Source: Lunularia cruciata
Taxonomy: Eukaryota > Streptophyta > Marchantiopsida > Lunulariales > Lunulariaceae
Assembly (NCBI GenBank): GCA_948567375.1
Contig: OX419762.1
Span: 47,039,034-47,103,033, forward strand
Reading direction: 5' to 3'
Length of the DNA: 64,000 nucleotides
The position numbers and the translations under genes are program-made. This document shows, in pieces, positions 23,688 to 35,342 of the stretch. The notes under the pieces are model-generated. The model was not told the origin of the DNA, did no database searches, and saw only the letters and a list, made by a program, of their open reading frames with translations. Each line of letters begins with the position of its first letter. The first letter of the stretch is position 1.

Positions 23688-24280
23688 ATGGCTCCTAGAC
23701 ATCATAGTGCAAGTGTGGTAGGTGGTGATGGGGTGCATGATGGACTACCTACTAGTCAACCACTTGCTACTACACAGATTGAGTCTAACATGATGTTGAG
23801 GGCTGCTCAATTGATTATGCACTTTCCATTTTTCTCAACAAATGACATGTTTACGTTGGAAGTCAACCTAGCTCTAGTGTTTTGGTTGGCTGTCATGCTT
23901 TGTGATAGTAGGGATGATGTAGTTCCTACTACTAGAGTAGAGGTGGTTGATAGTGGAGCTGACTTGGTTGAGGAGCATGGAATCCGCTCAACAATTAGTG
24001 GTTTATGGCAGCCAGTGGTGGCTAGATTGGAGGAGTTACCAACTAGACTGGCCTTTGAGCAAGCACGGTTTACACTTGTAGTTGTCCTATTGGATATCCA
24101 AAGGGAGATCTTTTGTTTGGTGGGACCTTTAGGGAAGGTCTATACACCAAAAAAGGGCTTACTAGACTCTGGTGCATAGCTCTTCATGTTGGGGAAGGCT
24201 ATGGTTGTTGGTCTGCAGTTACAAAAGACCAATGTAGAGAGGTATCTATTGCAGATCCAGGTTCTACATAGTACATCACA
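23688..24280 (+). pseudogene. Family II copy 1 protease, N-terminal part
   Basis: Open 23688-24179. It ends in LLDSGA, the retropepsin active site (DSG at 24165-24173), followed by a TAG in place of an expected codon and LFMLGKAMVVGLQLQKT. Homology to copy 2 (32700-33030) stops at about 24280, where an unrelated segment begins. Confidence 0.7.
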
Positions 24281-24314
24281 TGTTCCGCTCCATGTCCACA
24301 TGGAGCGGAACATG
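24279..24314. repeat. Perfect 17-bp inverted repeat
   Basis: Left arm CATGTTCCGCTCCATGT (24279-24295), two-base spacer CC, right arm ACATGGAGCGGAACATG (24298-24314). It sits exactly at the junction between family II protease and the unrelated segment. Confidence 0.85.
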
Positions 24315-25553
24315 GAGCGGGTCATCTACATCAACTTCCTTGCGTAGATGTAGGTGAAAGTGGGACCACATTCTACTTCTCTCCTTTGAAGTCAACAGAT
24401 TTAGCCCAAAGTAGAAATGAGCCACAAAGGGTATGAAGTAGTGAGACTGCATATCCATTCTCCAACTAGTGATCATCTGCCCCACATGCTGATGCAAAAT
24501 TTTTGCCCAATCCACCACCTCTCCTGCAAACATTTGGTGAAAGAACACTGCTGGCTTCATCATGATGTAAGTGGTTTGCTTTGGGTTGAACATAGCCATC
24601 ATCATGCTCATGATCCTTCTTCACACTGGGTCTCTATAACTATCCACCTTATACTTGTTCTTGGTGCAAGGTTTATTGAAAGAATTTCTAACCTCGGTAG
24701 TTTCTTCTGATGCATCACACTTGCAATAGAAGGTGGCACCTCCTACCTCTCCTACTTCTCTACCTAGACTAATCTCCAATCTGACTCAGTCCATTGAGCC
24801 AAATTTCCTCTCCTCCCTTCATGCTTTGGCTCATCCTTGCAATCACTAGCGGCAATCTTTGCCGTGAACCCTAGAAAACTCAAATTCTAGTTCTAGGCTA
24901 GAAATGTGATATAAACCCTCAATAAGACTTTGATCCTCTCCACTACAACTAATCTATACATTGCAAGACCCCTCACCACACTCTACTTACTCACTTTTAG
25001 GGCCATTGTGTGCTTCCTCACGCTTTGCTGATAAAAGATCAAACCCAAGATTCTAACCCACTCTTCTTGCATATTTGTAGTTTGCATTCCTTTGAGTAGA
25101 CTCTGAATAGGAACAAGGTAGCATCTAGACATTGCAGCACTTCCTTGCTGAAATCTCAATTTTATAGTCCTTCATTGATTGGTAATTCTTTAGTCTTCAT
25201 TCTCTGCATCACTCACCAATTCTATGAATTTGTTTCTTGTCACTTTCAAGAACATCTTGGCCCGGAGGTAGTCACGTTCTTCTCGCGTACTTTCTTGATT
25301 GGTGGAACCCAAAGAAGTTTGTTACAGAATCTTTGGATCCGATTGCACTACCCGATACAAAGTCTTCTTCTTCATATTTCATTCTATCCAACCCAAGTCC
25401 TTCAGACTTTGACCTGAGGTCAACTTTGGGTTTATGCCAAACATACAATTCTTCATGTTTCTTCCCTATCTAGCCCTCCTTCGGCTTTACCAATGCACTT
25501 CTTCTTTGAAACTTGAGGAAAACAAAAAATGTAGGTACCACAATGTGCAAAAG
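24281..25553 (+). other. Unrelated segment replacing protease C-terminus, methyltransferase and RT in copy 1
   Basis: About 1.27 kb with no match elsewhere in the window, joined to family II protease on the left and RNase H on the right. It opens with a perfect 17-bp inverted repeat (24279-24314). A minus-strand open frame at 24276-24611 (AVFFHQMFAGEVVDWAKILH) and a plus frame at 25145-25473 are the only long frames; I recognise neither. It could be captured sequence or filler joined after deletion. Confidence 0.5.
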
Positions 25554-27100
25554 CACATTCTTGATATTACCTATTTACCCTTTTACTCTCATCACTGATC
25601 ATTGGCCATTGAAGTGGTTGATGGAGTTTGACAAGATTTCAAGGAAGCTTGCATGATGGGCTTTGATTTTATAGGAGTATGATTTCATGGTTATTCATGG
25701 ACCTGGAGTGGTGAATTGTGATGTAGATGGGCTGAGTAAAAACTCAATGTCCAAGCTAGCAGGATCAGACTAGAGCATGTTAACATGGTGAGACAAATGA
25801 GGAGATGGTGCCAAGTTAGCATGCATCTTCCTTTCTTTGTATATTTTTGGAGGCTTTGGTGGTATCTCTCTCAATGCATACAAGAGGAGTTATTGAGGTC
25901 ACAAATCCAAAGAGTGGAGATAGTAGTACAGTTCAACAAGATATTTATGATGATGTCTTAATGATGGACTATCTTTGCATTGGTGTTGTGGGTGGCATAG
26001 TTGGGACCAAGGAGAGAGACCATGTCCTTTAGCAAGCTAGATGGTTTGGATTGGATAGGAGATACCTTCTTTGTGTATGCAAGGACGATAGAGTGAGAGT
26101 AGTACCGCTTCCATCTCAAAGACCACAGTTGGTCTGTCATGCTCATGAGGAGCTAGGACATTTTGGAGTAAAGCGTACATAGTACTTACTTTAGAGTCAT
26201 TATTGGTGGTGCCGTATGTAGACCAATGTACAATAGTTTGGTGCCAAATGTGTGGTTTGTGACCAAGTTAGAGCATCATTCAATGCTCCCACGCCACAAT
26301 TACACCCATTAATTATCATGGGATTGGGTTACCACTGAAGTTTGGACTTTGTTGGACCTTTATTGTTGACTATGAGATATCATTGATATGTTTTGGTGAT
26401 GGTGGAGCACTTCTCTAAGTGGATTGGGTTGGTGGCACTTCTAGACAAGTCCAGTGAAGGGATGGCTTACTCATTCTAGGATCAAGTTCTCAATCATTTT
26501 GGTGCATCAATTGAGATTTTGACTGATCAGGGTTCTTGGGGAGTTTCAAGTCTTGTCTGACAAGGCTTTGATTGATCATCATACTACCTCCCAAGATACC
26601 TTGAGGTAGATGGCTTAGTAGAGAGAGTGGTCTAGATAATGAAGAGAGGATTGCAAAAGTGTGCTTTGTAGAGAGGCCACTTGGCAGATTGGGGTCTCCA
26701 GTTATCTTGGTTGGCCATGGGCAATCGATTCAACCAACAAGCCTTCTTAGCATCCTTCTCTCCTTACTTTCTACTCTATGGACAAGGTCTAGATTTACTT
26801 GTAGCTATTTGTCAAGACGCTACTGTAGTATTGGACTTGGATGATCCAGATGTATGGATAAGCACATGTTCTCAATGGGTAGAGATCTTTCAAAGAGTGA
26901 TGCTGATTGCTCAACATAGGGATACCTTATGCTATGCTACCATTTGAGAATGAGGTTATGGACTCTCAACCTGTCAATTTCATCCAAGTGGCTATATATC
27001 TACAACAAACAACATTGACAACACGGTTTCTACAAGCCGCACTATCTTGAGAGTGCGCAAGGTTTTGCCATCTGGAGTCCTTGTGTTGGAAGGACATGAT
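25554..27100 (+). pseudogene. Family II copy 1 RNase H end and integrase
   Basis: Begins in the RNase H C-terminus (LITDHWPLKWLMEF, FMVIHGPGVVNCDVDGLS). The integrase zinc domain has HAHEELGHF and CVVCDQVRASF. The core shows LDFVGPL, LTDQGS and the glutamate in DGLVERVV. A C-terminal SH3-like part ends VLPSGVLVLEGHD at 27100, where sequence jumps to the terminal repeat, deleting the PHD region seen in copy 2. Many stops. Confidence 0.8.
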
Positions 27101-27205
27101 TGTGGAACTTTAGAGTCCATGTATGAATTATGTGTGAGTTGTGCTTTTATAGTGTGTGATGTTGACAACCATGTATGTTGTGTAGTGATGTGCATATGCA
27201 CGACA
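27101..27205 (+). repeat. Candidate family II terminal repeat (3' LTR segment), copy 1
   Basis: TGTGGAACTTTAGAGTCC...GCACGACA, 105 bp with TG...CA ends. Closely related segments are at 50401-50505, directly after a purine-rich tract, and 54049-54152. B gag resumes at 27206. Confidence 0.5.
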
Positions 27206-27215
27206 TGACTCATAT

Positions 27216-27976
27216 TGTAATACTCCAAGGATATAAGACCCAAGAAGAAACACACCATGAGAAACACATGATTTCACACTCAAACCTCCGATGTCCCAAA
27301 GGAGCACCTTCTCTTTATTATATAGACAAAGAAGATCTCCTCCAAGGAAGCTCTACCCTAGGATTAGGCACACAGATTTGTGACATGTCAGCAAGCTCCA
27401 CCCTTGGATTACTTACTTGGATGGGTGACATGTTGGTCCTGGTCCTATCTAGTTGGTCAAACAAGCTTTGACCAGAGGGAATCTTTTAGGGAATCTTCTT
27501 GTAGGAATCTTAGAATCATGTGGGTGAGGTATTGTTGGAAAGCTCTTGATGAGACAAAGTAAGGGGAGGGAAGGCCAGTCATTCCTCTATTGGAAGGGGG
27601 GGGGGATTAAATGCACATTTTTGAAGCCTAATTCATCCGTTCAGGCTTCCAAAATTACCTTTAAAGATTTCAGGCATATTTTGGTTCCTACTCTATTAGT
27701 AGAATTCCCCTTTTGGTGATACCCCTTTCTGATCTATTCAGTCCATCATGTGTAACATCCTTCCAGATGTTACCAAATCAATTCTCACCTTTAAATCACA
27801 TGTCTAGCTATTGGTTCTAAGGTTTTCAAGTCTATTTCGGTTTCTGCCCTATTTGTAGAAGTACCCTTTTGGTGTTACTTCTATCTGATCTATTTTAAAA
27901 ATCATATATTATATCATTCCGGATATTACTAAACCAAATTTACATTTAGATCATATGGCTAGCTCTTGGTATTACA
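27216..27976 (-). repeat. Solo LTR, family III, in copy B gag
   Basis: 761 bp, minus orientation, TGTAATACTCC...GGTATTACA. Flanks CATAT (27211-27215) and TATAT (27977-27981) form a one-mismatch duplication, and the sequence on both sides is family I gag. It contains a 10-G run at 27596-27605. Confidence 0.88.
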
Positions 27977-28136
27977 TATATCATGTAAGTGTTATATCCT
28001 CAAAGAAATCTGGTAATAATGAGGCCCACTCATTCTTCTTCCTCTCATTGTTTCCCATGCAAGCTCTGTTGAAGTCTCTCATAAAGGCATCTACATCTTG
28101 TCCATCCTTGCCAAAGAAAACTAGAAGTTTCTCCAT
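27977..28136 (-). pseudogene. Copy B gag N-terminus
   Basis: Minus-strand ATG at 28136. The reading matches the N-terminus of the A and P gag (KLLVFFGKDGQD, NNERKKNEWASLL) and continues into 27206-27215 across the solo LTR. Confidence 0.75.
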
Positions 28137-28360
28137 CTTAGCTCCTCACTATCTTTCTCTTTTCTCTCAACTTTTTTTTCTCTCACTCTATAACTAATAG
28201 AATATATACATGACTAACACCATTTGGGATTAATTTCACCCTAGGGAACAAAAATGGTTCTAGTTATTCCAAGATTTCTAAAGCAATACCAAATCCTAGG
28301 GTGCATATAATCAAACTCTCATGTATAGTTTATCCATAAATTGAAAGATTATCCTCATCA

Positions 28361-28831
28361 TTAATCTTGAGAACTAGCAAATGAAGATGATAGTATTTTT
28401 GTAGCTATACTAAGACTCTCTTGAAGATCCTTCACCAAAGTTTCCAAAAGTGCTATTACTCTAATATACTCATATTCTTTTGGAAGTCTTTCCACTCCGT
28501 AAATCTCACACAACTCCTTGGTCTTAGATCTCTTCTAATCTTTCCTTGGTGAAGAAGATCCAACATGCAATCCCAAGTCATGTAAGCCTCTCCCTTCCTT
28601 TAATTTCTTGCTCTCAAAGGTCAATGGATACAAACTTGCCTTATTTCTGTTCTTTCCACATAAAAAGCACTTAGAATCACTCTTTCCTCCAAGTAGTGTA
28701 TGTTTTTGGATCCTCTCAACACTCTCTTGAAATTTTATTTGAAACTCTTTTTCTCAAATCCACCCCTAAAATCATCTCAAACCCTTGGGAAACCTTGAAT
28801 AGCTTCAACTTCCACTCTAGTGACCCTCCAT
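28361..28831 (-). pseudogene. Copy B extra ORF upstream of gag, broken
   Basis: The ATG at 28831 (MEGH) and TAA at 28361 align with both ends of the upstream ORF of copies P and D. The knuckle region (KCFLCGK near 28660) is recognisable, but frameshifts occur early and in the middle. Confidence 0.6.
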
Positions 28832-30094
28832 GTTCCCAAGATGAGTCTAAACATTCAAGTATGCTTTTGGTTGCTCTCACACTCCTCATGCATGAGATCT
28901 CAAACTCTCTAGAATTTACCCCTCCTCATAATATTACTAAATTCTCTCAACTCATATATCACAATCCTTTGATATTTTTCACACTTGATCATAACCCAAG
29001 ACCGTCTTTCCCTACAAAGTTTCAAATCTTTTCATTTAGCTATTTGGCTTAGGCATCTTTCTATTCAGCACACATATTTTAGATTTGCTTTGAAAACCAC
29101 TCCCTTACTTTAAAAACTCATAACTTCTTTCTCACAAATTTTTTCCTCTAATTATTAGACCTAAAGGTATAATAATATGCAATGAATTCTCTGAGAAAGT
29201 TTGCTTGAGCTAGCTTATCTCACACTCATGATGAACCTTTGATGGCTACTATGGTAATGCACCATGGACTAAGAAATCAAGGAACCCCAAGTCCATCATA
29301 GTCTTCCAAGGCTAACACTCCAAGACTCAAACCAATGCTCACTAGAGAACTCAATGAGAGAAAGATAATTACAAATGAAAGGATGATAAGTACCTCCTCA
29401 TCCCTAGTTTATATACTTGTGAAATAGTTACACTCCAAATTATTAATTACTAGAGTAACTCAAGTTACTTGGCTAAAAGTTAAATAAAGTCAAAAAGTCT
29501 AAAAGAATATCTATACTCATGGGAATATTCCCCTAAGCATATGCTTTTAACTTTTGTGCAAGAATGATCTTCTCTAATTCTTAGGCCAAAAGTTAGAATA
29601 CTCTTCATTGAATTTTATTGGAAATTTTTGAAATAATCCATTGAAAATTGAAGAAATGGTTGACTTTGTACAAATTTCCAAAGAGCATGCAATTTTGAAA
29701 GTAGTTCACCCTATCAACTTTCAAAAATTCTAGCTCAACTTGTGTACTAGCTTTCACAATAATTTCAAATGCGCTAATTGAAGGATAACTCAAGCCATCA
29801 TGTGTAGAAATTTCAAATCCAGATTTTAAACTTGAGATTTTGCTCAAAATCACCATAATCCTCAAAATCTACAATCCACCTCATACAATCTCTCCAAATC
29901 CTCTCATGTGTTTAGTATGTACAATATCATCTCAAAAACATCATAATAGACCATAAGGTATAAAAATGGATCCAAGTTCTCTACCATAATGTTCAGTCCT
30001 CTCCTCCTCTAATGTTCTCTTGAAGTATGGTCTCATAGTCTCCTTTTGTCTAATATAAAATTATACGTTGAACATTATCTTGCCTTCTAGAGAG
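28832..30094 (-). other. Copy B leader with inserted LTR fragment
   Basis: The leader homologous to 14236-15067 is split: its primer-distal half lies at 28832-29205 and its primer-proximal half at 29548-30094. Between them is a 342-bp fragment of a family I LTR (29206-29547, 3' part of the LTR). A short stretch of leader near CAAGAATGATC/TCTAATTC appears on both sides. Confidence 0.65.
29206..29547 (-). repeat. Family I LTR fragment inside copy B leader
   Basis: Corresponds to the promoter-distal half of the LTR including the TATA-like stretch (GTATATAAAC on the minus strand) through the LTR end. No primer site follows it; it joins leader sequence directly on both sides. Confidence 0.75.
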
Positions 30095-30112
30095 GTCCCA
30101 ATAACAGAACCA
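30095..30112 (-). other. Primer-binding site of copy B
   Basis: The minus strand reads TGGTTCTGTTATTGGGAC, a decayed form of the site in copies A and P. Confidence 0.6.
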
Positions 30113-30367
30113 AAATTGTGAGTTGGACTATCTCTCACCCAGGATGAACCTCTGATGGCTATTATAGTAATACACTATGGACTAAGAAGGCAAAGAACCA
30201 CAACTCCATCATACTCTTCCAAGGCTAACACTTCAAGACTTAGACCATTGCTCGCTACAGAACTCAATGAAAGAGAGAGATAATTGCAAATAGAAGGATG
30301 ATAGGTACCTCCTCACCCCTAGTTTATGAAATTGTGAAATATTTATGCACCAAAGTTAATAATTACT

Positions 30368-31687
30368 TGTAATGTTATGAGGGTAGTAGAGAAACACAAA
30401 AGAGAAAACACAAGTTTCATAGTCAAAATCTGATACCCCATGTAATACCAATAGCTAGATAGATGATCTAGAGATAAAATTTGGTTTGGTAACATCTAGA
30501 AGGATGTTATACATGATGGACTAAATAGATCAGGTAGAGATATCACCAAAAGAGTACTTCTACAAGTAGGCCAGAAACCAAAACATGCTTTGAAACTTTA
30601 GAATCAATAGCTAGGCATATGATCTAGAGGTGAAACTTGTGGTGGAGATATCTGGATGGATGTTACACATGATAGAGAATATAGATCAGATAGAGGTATC
30701 ACCAAAGAGCACTTCTACTAATAGAGCAAAAGCCAAAATAGGCTTGAAAACTTTGAAGGCAATTTTGGAGGCATAAACGGATGAATTAGGCCTCAAAACT
30801 GTGCAAATGCTCTCCAATAGAAGATAGGCTGGCCTTCCTTCCTCTCTATTTGTCTTGTTGAGAGCTTTCCAATGGTACCTCACCCATGTGATTCTAAGAT
30901 TCATACAAGAAGATTCCTTAAAAGATTCCCTTTGGTCAAAGCCTGTATGACCAACTAGATGGGACCAAGACTGACATGTCACTCATCAAGCAAGTAATCG
31001 TAGGGTGGAGCTTGCTGATAGATCCATGTACCTAATCTTACAATAGAGCTTCCTTGGAGGAGATCCTCTTTTGCTATATAATAAAGAAAATGTGCTCCTT
31101 TGGGGCCTCGGAGGATTGAGTGTGAAATCTGTCTTTTCTCTCTTGTATCTTCCTTGAAGAGTTCTCTTGTCCTTGGAGTATTACACCTCAAAGGAGCACC
31201 TTGGCTTTATTATATAGCAAAGAAAAAAAATCAACAAAAGCAACCCTTGGATCAGATACATGGATTTGTGACATGTAATTGATCTCCACCCTCAGTGTAG
31301 AAGACATGTCAGATCTGCTCCTATCTGGTTGGTCAAACTAGTGTTGACCAAAGGGAATATTTAAGGAATCTTCTTGTAGGAATCTATGAATCATATGAAT
31401 GAGGTACCGTTGGAAATCTCTTGATGAGATAAACATGGGGGAGGGAAGGCTATCCCTTAATGGCCTAAGGAGGAATTTGCACATTTTTGAGGCCTAATTC
31501 ATCCGTTTTGGCCCTCAAAATTACCTTTCAAGATTTCAGGCATATTTTGGTTTTTTCTCTATTAGTAGAAGTACCCTTTTGGTGATACCTCTTTCTAATC
31601 TGTTTCATCCATCATGTATAATATACTTCTAGATGTTACCAAACCAAATTTCACCTTTAGATCATATGTCTAGCTATTGGTATTACA
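30368..31687 (-). repeat. Solo LTR, family III, in copy B LTR (itself interrupted)
   Basis: Minus orientation, flanked by perfect TTACT duplications (30363-30367 and 31688-31692). It is split at 30440 by another family III solo LTR in the opposite orientation. Confidence 0.9.
30441..31185 (+). repeat. Solo LTR, family III, nested in another of the same family
   Basis: 745 bp, plus orientation, TGTAATACC...GTATTACA, flanked by CCCCA (30436-30440) and CCTCA (31186-31190). The surrounding family III LTR is continuous across it. Confidence 0.88.
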
Positions 31688-32134
31688 TTACTAGAGTAAC
31701 TCAAGTTACTAAGCTAAAATTCAAATAAAGTCAAAAAGTCTAAAGGAATATCCATACTCATGGGAATATGCCCCCAAGCATATAGTCTTATCTTCACCCA
31801 ACCACTAAATCAAGGATTCCTTCATTTGGATTATCCTTGGACTATTGAAGAATACAAAACAAAAAGGCTTGTGGCTCCAAGAGTTCTCAACTATTTCCTC
31901 AAAGCCAAACACCTAAGAATAATACCAAGTCAACACACTAGAATCTAAAATAGTGGTGCTCATCTTTTCCACTTCCTCTAAATTAAGGTGTATTCTATTT
32001 TAGCTATGACTAACTTTAGCTCATCATGATTAATGTAGAACCATCATTTATCTCTATATAATAATATCTCTCAATTACCTATAATACTAAACTTAATATC
32101 ATAATAGTACATACATGCACAAATGGGTATTATA

Positions 32135-33051
32135 GTACTTGTCTTTGCTTATGATACAATTGTGGCTACTTGGATTGAGTAGTTGGATACAGATTGACTA
32201 ATATGGCCATAACTTAGAGGAGATCAAATTTGGGTGTTGAGGTTTCCACCTCTTATGTTGGTGATAAAAACGTCTTGGACTTCATGTGTGGAGCAACACA
32301 AGTAGATGCATCTGCTGTAGTTACTAGGAATGCAATACGTGCTCCAAAGCCTAGAGGAGTATCAATGGAGTTGGACCTACAAAGAAGAGAGTTGGTAGAC
32401 AACTCAGACATCCCTGGTCATTTATACTCTTTGAGGCACTACATACAACATCCATGGCTCCTAGATGTCCTAGTGCATGTGTGGTAGGTGGTGATGGGGT
32501 GCATGATAAACTACTTGCTAGTCAACCACCTACTACTACACCAATTGAGTCTAGCTTAATGTTAGGGATGACTCAATTGATTATGCGCTTCCCTTTAATC
32601 TTCACCAATAATATGTTTACATTGGGTGTTGACCCAACTCTAGTGTTCCGGTTGGCTGCCTTTGTGAGAGAAGGGATGATGTGGTTCCTACTACTAGAGT
32701 AGAGGTGGTTGATAATAAAGCTAACTTGGTTGAGGAGCATGGGATCCACTCAACAACCAATGAGTTATGACAAGTACAATAGATAGATTGGAGGAGTTAC
32801 CAACTAGACCTACCTTTGAGCAAGCATGGTTCACACTTGGAGTTTTCATGTTGGATAACCAAAGGGAGATTTTTTGTTTGGTGGGACTAGAGTCTTATTA
32901 GACTCTGGTGAGTAGCCCTTTATGTTGGGAAAGGCTCTAGTTGTTGGTCTAGAGCTGCAAAAGACAGATGTGGAGATGTGTCCATTTTAGATCTAAACAT
33001 CTTTAGGAGGTGGTTCTACACAATACATCACATTTGGAGAGCTCGTTGTCT
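32135..33051 (+). pseudogene. Family II copy 2 gag end and protease N-terminus
   Basis: Closely matches 23375-24280 of copy 1. The retropepsin site LLDSG lies at 32895-32909, then TQYITFGELVV just before the copy D insertion. Several stops. Confidence 0.75.
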
Positions 33052-33743
33052 TGTAACACCCATTTGTGCATGTGTGTGCTATAGAGATATTTAGTTTAGT
33101 ATTATAAGTACTTGAGAGAGATATTATTTATATAAAGATAAAGAATGGTTCTCCATTAGTCATGATTAGCTAAATTTACTTAACACTAAGATAGAGGTGA
33201 CCTTACTTTAAAGGAAGTGGAAACAATGAGCACCACCATTTTGGATTCTAGTGTGTTGACTTGGTATGATTCTTAAGTGTTTGGCTTTGAGGAAAAAGTT
33301 GAGAACTCTTGGACCTACAAGCCTTTTTGTTTTGGATTCCTTTGTAGTCCAAGGATAGCCCATGTGAAAGAATCATTGAATTAGTGATTGGGTCAAGATA
33401 ACACCATATGCTTAGGAGAATACTCCCATGAGTATGGATATTCCTTTTGAATTTTTTATTTTATTTGAATTTTAGCCTAGTAACTTGATTTACTTGAGTA
33501 ATTAGTAACTTTGGTGCATAACTATTTCATAAGAGTATAAAATAGGGGTGAGGAGGTACCCATCATCTTTTCATTTATAACTATCTTTCTTACATTGAGT
33601 TCTCTAATGAGCAATGTCTTGAGTCTTGGAGAGTTAGCTTTGGAGGAGTATGATGGAGTTGGATTTCTTTGTATTCTTAGTCCATGGTGCATTATCATAA
33701 TAGCCATCATGGGTTCATCCAAAGTGAGAGACATTCCAACTCA
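33052..33743 (+). repeat. 5' LTR of copy D
   Basis: 692 bp, TGTAACACCC...CAACTCA, more diverged than the P and A LTRs. Confidence 0.93.
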
Positions 33744-33749
33744 CATTTT

Positions 33750-33767
33750 TGGTTTTGTTACTAGGAC
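33750..33767 (+). other. Primer-binding site of copy D (decayed)
   Basis: TGGTTTTGTTACTAGGAC, aligned to the tRNA-Asp-like site of copy P with C-to-T changes. Confidence 0.55.
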
Positions 33768-34520
33768 TTCTCTAGAAGGCAAGATAATGTTATGTATATA
33801 GTTTTATATTAAACAGAAGGAAGTGATGAGAGCCAACTTGGAAAAAACATTAAGGGAAGAGAGAATTGAACTTATGTTAGAGAACTTGGACCCATTTTTA
33901 GACAATATAGTTCATTATGATGTCTTTGAAGTGATACTGTAAATCTTATATACATGAGAGGATTTGGAAAGATTGTATGAGGTGGATTGTAGATTTTGGA
34001 TTTTGGGCAAAATTTCAAGTTTGAGATCTGGACTTGAAATTTCTACATATGATGGCTTGGATTATTCTTCAATTAGCACACTTAAAATTATTGTGAGAGC
34101 TAGTACACGCATTGACCTAGAACTTTTGAAAGTTGATAGGGTAAATTGCTCTTAAAACTACATGCTCTCTAGAAGTGTGTACAAAGTCTACCATTTTGTC
34201 AATTTTCAATTGATTATTTTGAAACTTTTCAAGAACATTTAGTGCAGATTATTCTATGTTTTGGCCTAAGAATTAGAGAAAGATGATTCATGCATAGAAA
34301 GTTATGAGTTTTAAAAGTAAGGGGGTGGTTTTTAGACCAAATCTGCAATATGTGTGATGAATAGAGAAGTGTCTAGGCCAAATGGTTCATTGGAAAGATC
34401 TAAAACTTTGCAAGGGAGGAAACCCTAGGGTTGTGATAAAATGTGAAAAGTTTTAAAGGAATAAGGCATACTAGCTTAAGAAAATTTAGTGACATTGTGA
34501 GGAGGGGTCAATTTTGCAGA
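33768..34520 (+). other. Copy D leader, first part
   Basis: Aligns with 14236-14990 of copy P. The short leader frames are broken here. Ends at the target duplication GCAGA. Confidence 0.6.
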
Positions 34521-35253
34521 TGTAATACCAAGAGCTAGCCATATGATCTAGATGTGAAATTTGGTTTGGTAACATACGGAATAATGTTATACATGATGAA
34601 AAAAATAGATCAGATAGAAGTATCACCAAAAGAGTACTTCTACTAATAGAGAAAAAACCAAAATAGACTTGAAAACTTCAGAACTAATAGTTAGACATAT
34701 GATTTAAAGGTGAGAATTGGTTTGGTAACATCTGGAAGGATGTTCCACATGATGGACTAAATAGATCAGAAAGAGGTATCACCAAAAGGGGACTAATAGA
34801 GTAGGAATAGAAATATGCTTGAAATCTTTAAAGGCAATTTTGGAGGCCTAAATGGATGAATTAGGCTTCAAAAATGTGCAAATTCTCCCTTCCTCCCTTG
34901 CCAAATAGAGGCAAGGCTCCCCCTTGCATTGTCTCATTGAGAGCTTTCCAATGGTACCTCGCCCATGTGATTCTAAGATTCATATAGGAAGATTCCCTAA
35001 AAGATTCACTCTGGTCAAAGCTTGTTTGACCAACCAGGTAGGACCAGGACCGACATGTCACCCATCCAAGTAAGTAATCCAAGTGTGGAGCTTGTTGACA
35101 TGTCACCTATTTGTGTGCCTAATCCTATGGTGGAGCTTCCTTGGAGGAGATCCTCTTTGTCTATATAATAAAGAGAAGGTGCTCCTTTGGGGCATCGGAG
35201 TATTGAGTGTAAAATCTGTGTTTTCTCTCTTCTCTTGTCCTTAGAGAATTATA
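34521..35253 (+). repeat. Solo LTR, family III, in copy D leader
   Basis: 733 bp, flanked by GCAGA (34516-34520) and GGAGA (35254-35258). Leader homology to copy P continues on both sides. Confidence 0.9.
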
Positions 35254-35342
35254 GGAGAATTGAGATATCATGCATGAGGAGTGCAAGAGAAACCAAAAGC
35301 ATATTTGAGTGTTTAGATTCATCTTGGTGAACCTTCAAAAAC

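Larger units (their letters stand above)
11734..27205 (+). mobile_element. Family II Ty3/gypsy element, copy 1 (interrupted, rearranged)
   Basis: Plus-strand element inside the gag of copy B. Pieces: 5' region 11734-13480, gag 13481-13521, 21323-22242 and 22962-23640, protease 23688-24280, an unrelated segment 24281-25553 replacing the protease C-terminus, methyltransferase and RT, then RNase H and integrase 25554-27100, and a terminal repeat-like segment 27101-27205. The PHD-finger region found in copy 2 is missing. TGTCT before about 11734 and TGACT at 27206-27210 may be a degenerate target duplication. The left boundary is uncertain by tens of bases. Confidence 0.75.
7732..32134 (-). mobile_element. 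Family I Ty3/gypsy element, copy B (interrupted)
   Basis: Older minus-strand element in pieces: integrase, RT, protease and gag at 7732-11733; gag resumes at 27206-27215 and 27977-28136; upstream ORF 28361-28831; leader to 30094; primer site 30095-30112; 5' LTR 30119-32134 (itself interrupted). Its left end lies outside the window because copy A landed in its integrase. Family II copy 1 and several family III solo LTRs landed in it. Right of 32134 the sequence is family II copy 2, so B is inserted in that element. Confidence 0.88.
30119..32134 (-). repeat. 5' LTR of copy B, interrupted
   Basis: LTR pieces 30119-30367 and 31693-32134 are split by a family III solo LTR. The outer end reads TATAATACCC on the minus strand (mutated TGTAACACCC). 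Family II copy 2 begins at 32135. Confidence 0.9.

Noticed and set aside
24276-24611. Minus-strand 111-codon frame as a host gene
   Set aside because: Crosses the junction palindrome, has no recognisable domain and no gene structure around it; kept only as part of the unrelated segment.
27175-27562. Plus-strand frames across the solo LTR at 27216 (also 22586-22798, 34861-35106, 30686-30982)
   Set aside because: All are the same family III LTR stretch read in one orientation; no ATG context or domain, and copies differ by frameshifts.
30368-31687. Inverted pair of family III LTR sequence, possible foldback transposon
   Set aside because: The inner copy has its own near-duplication (CCCCA/CCTCA) and the outer is continuous across it with TTACT on both sides, so it is one solo LTR nested in another.
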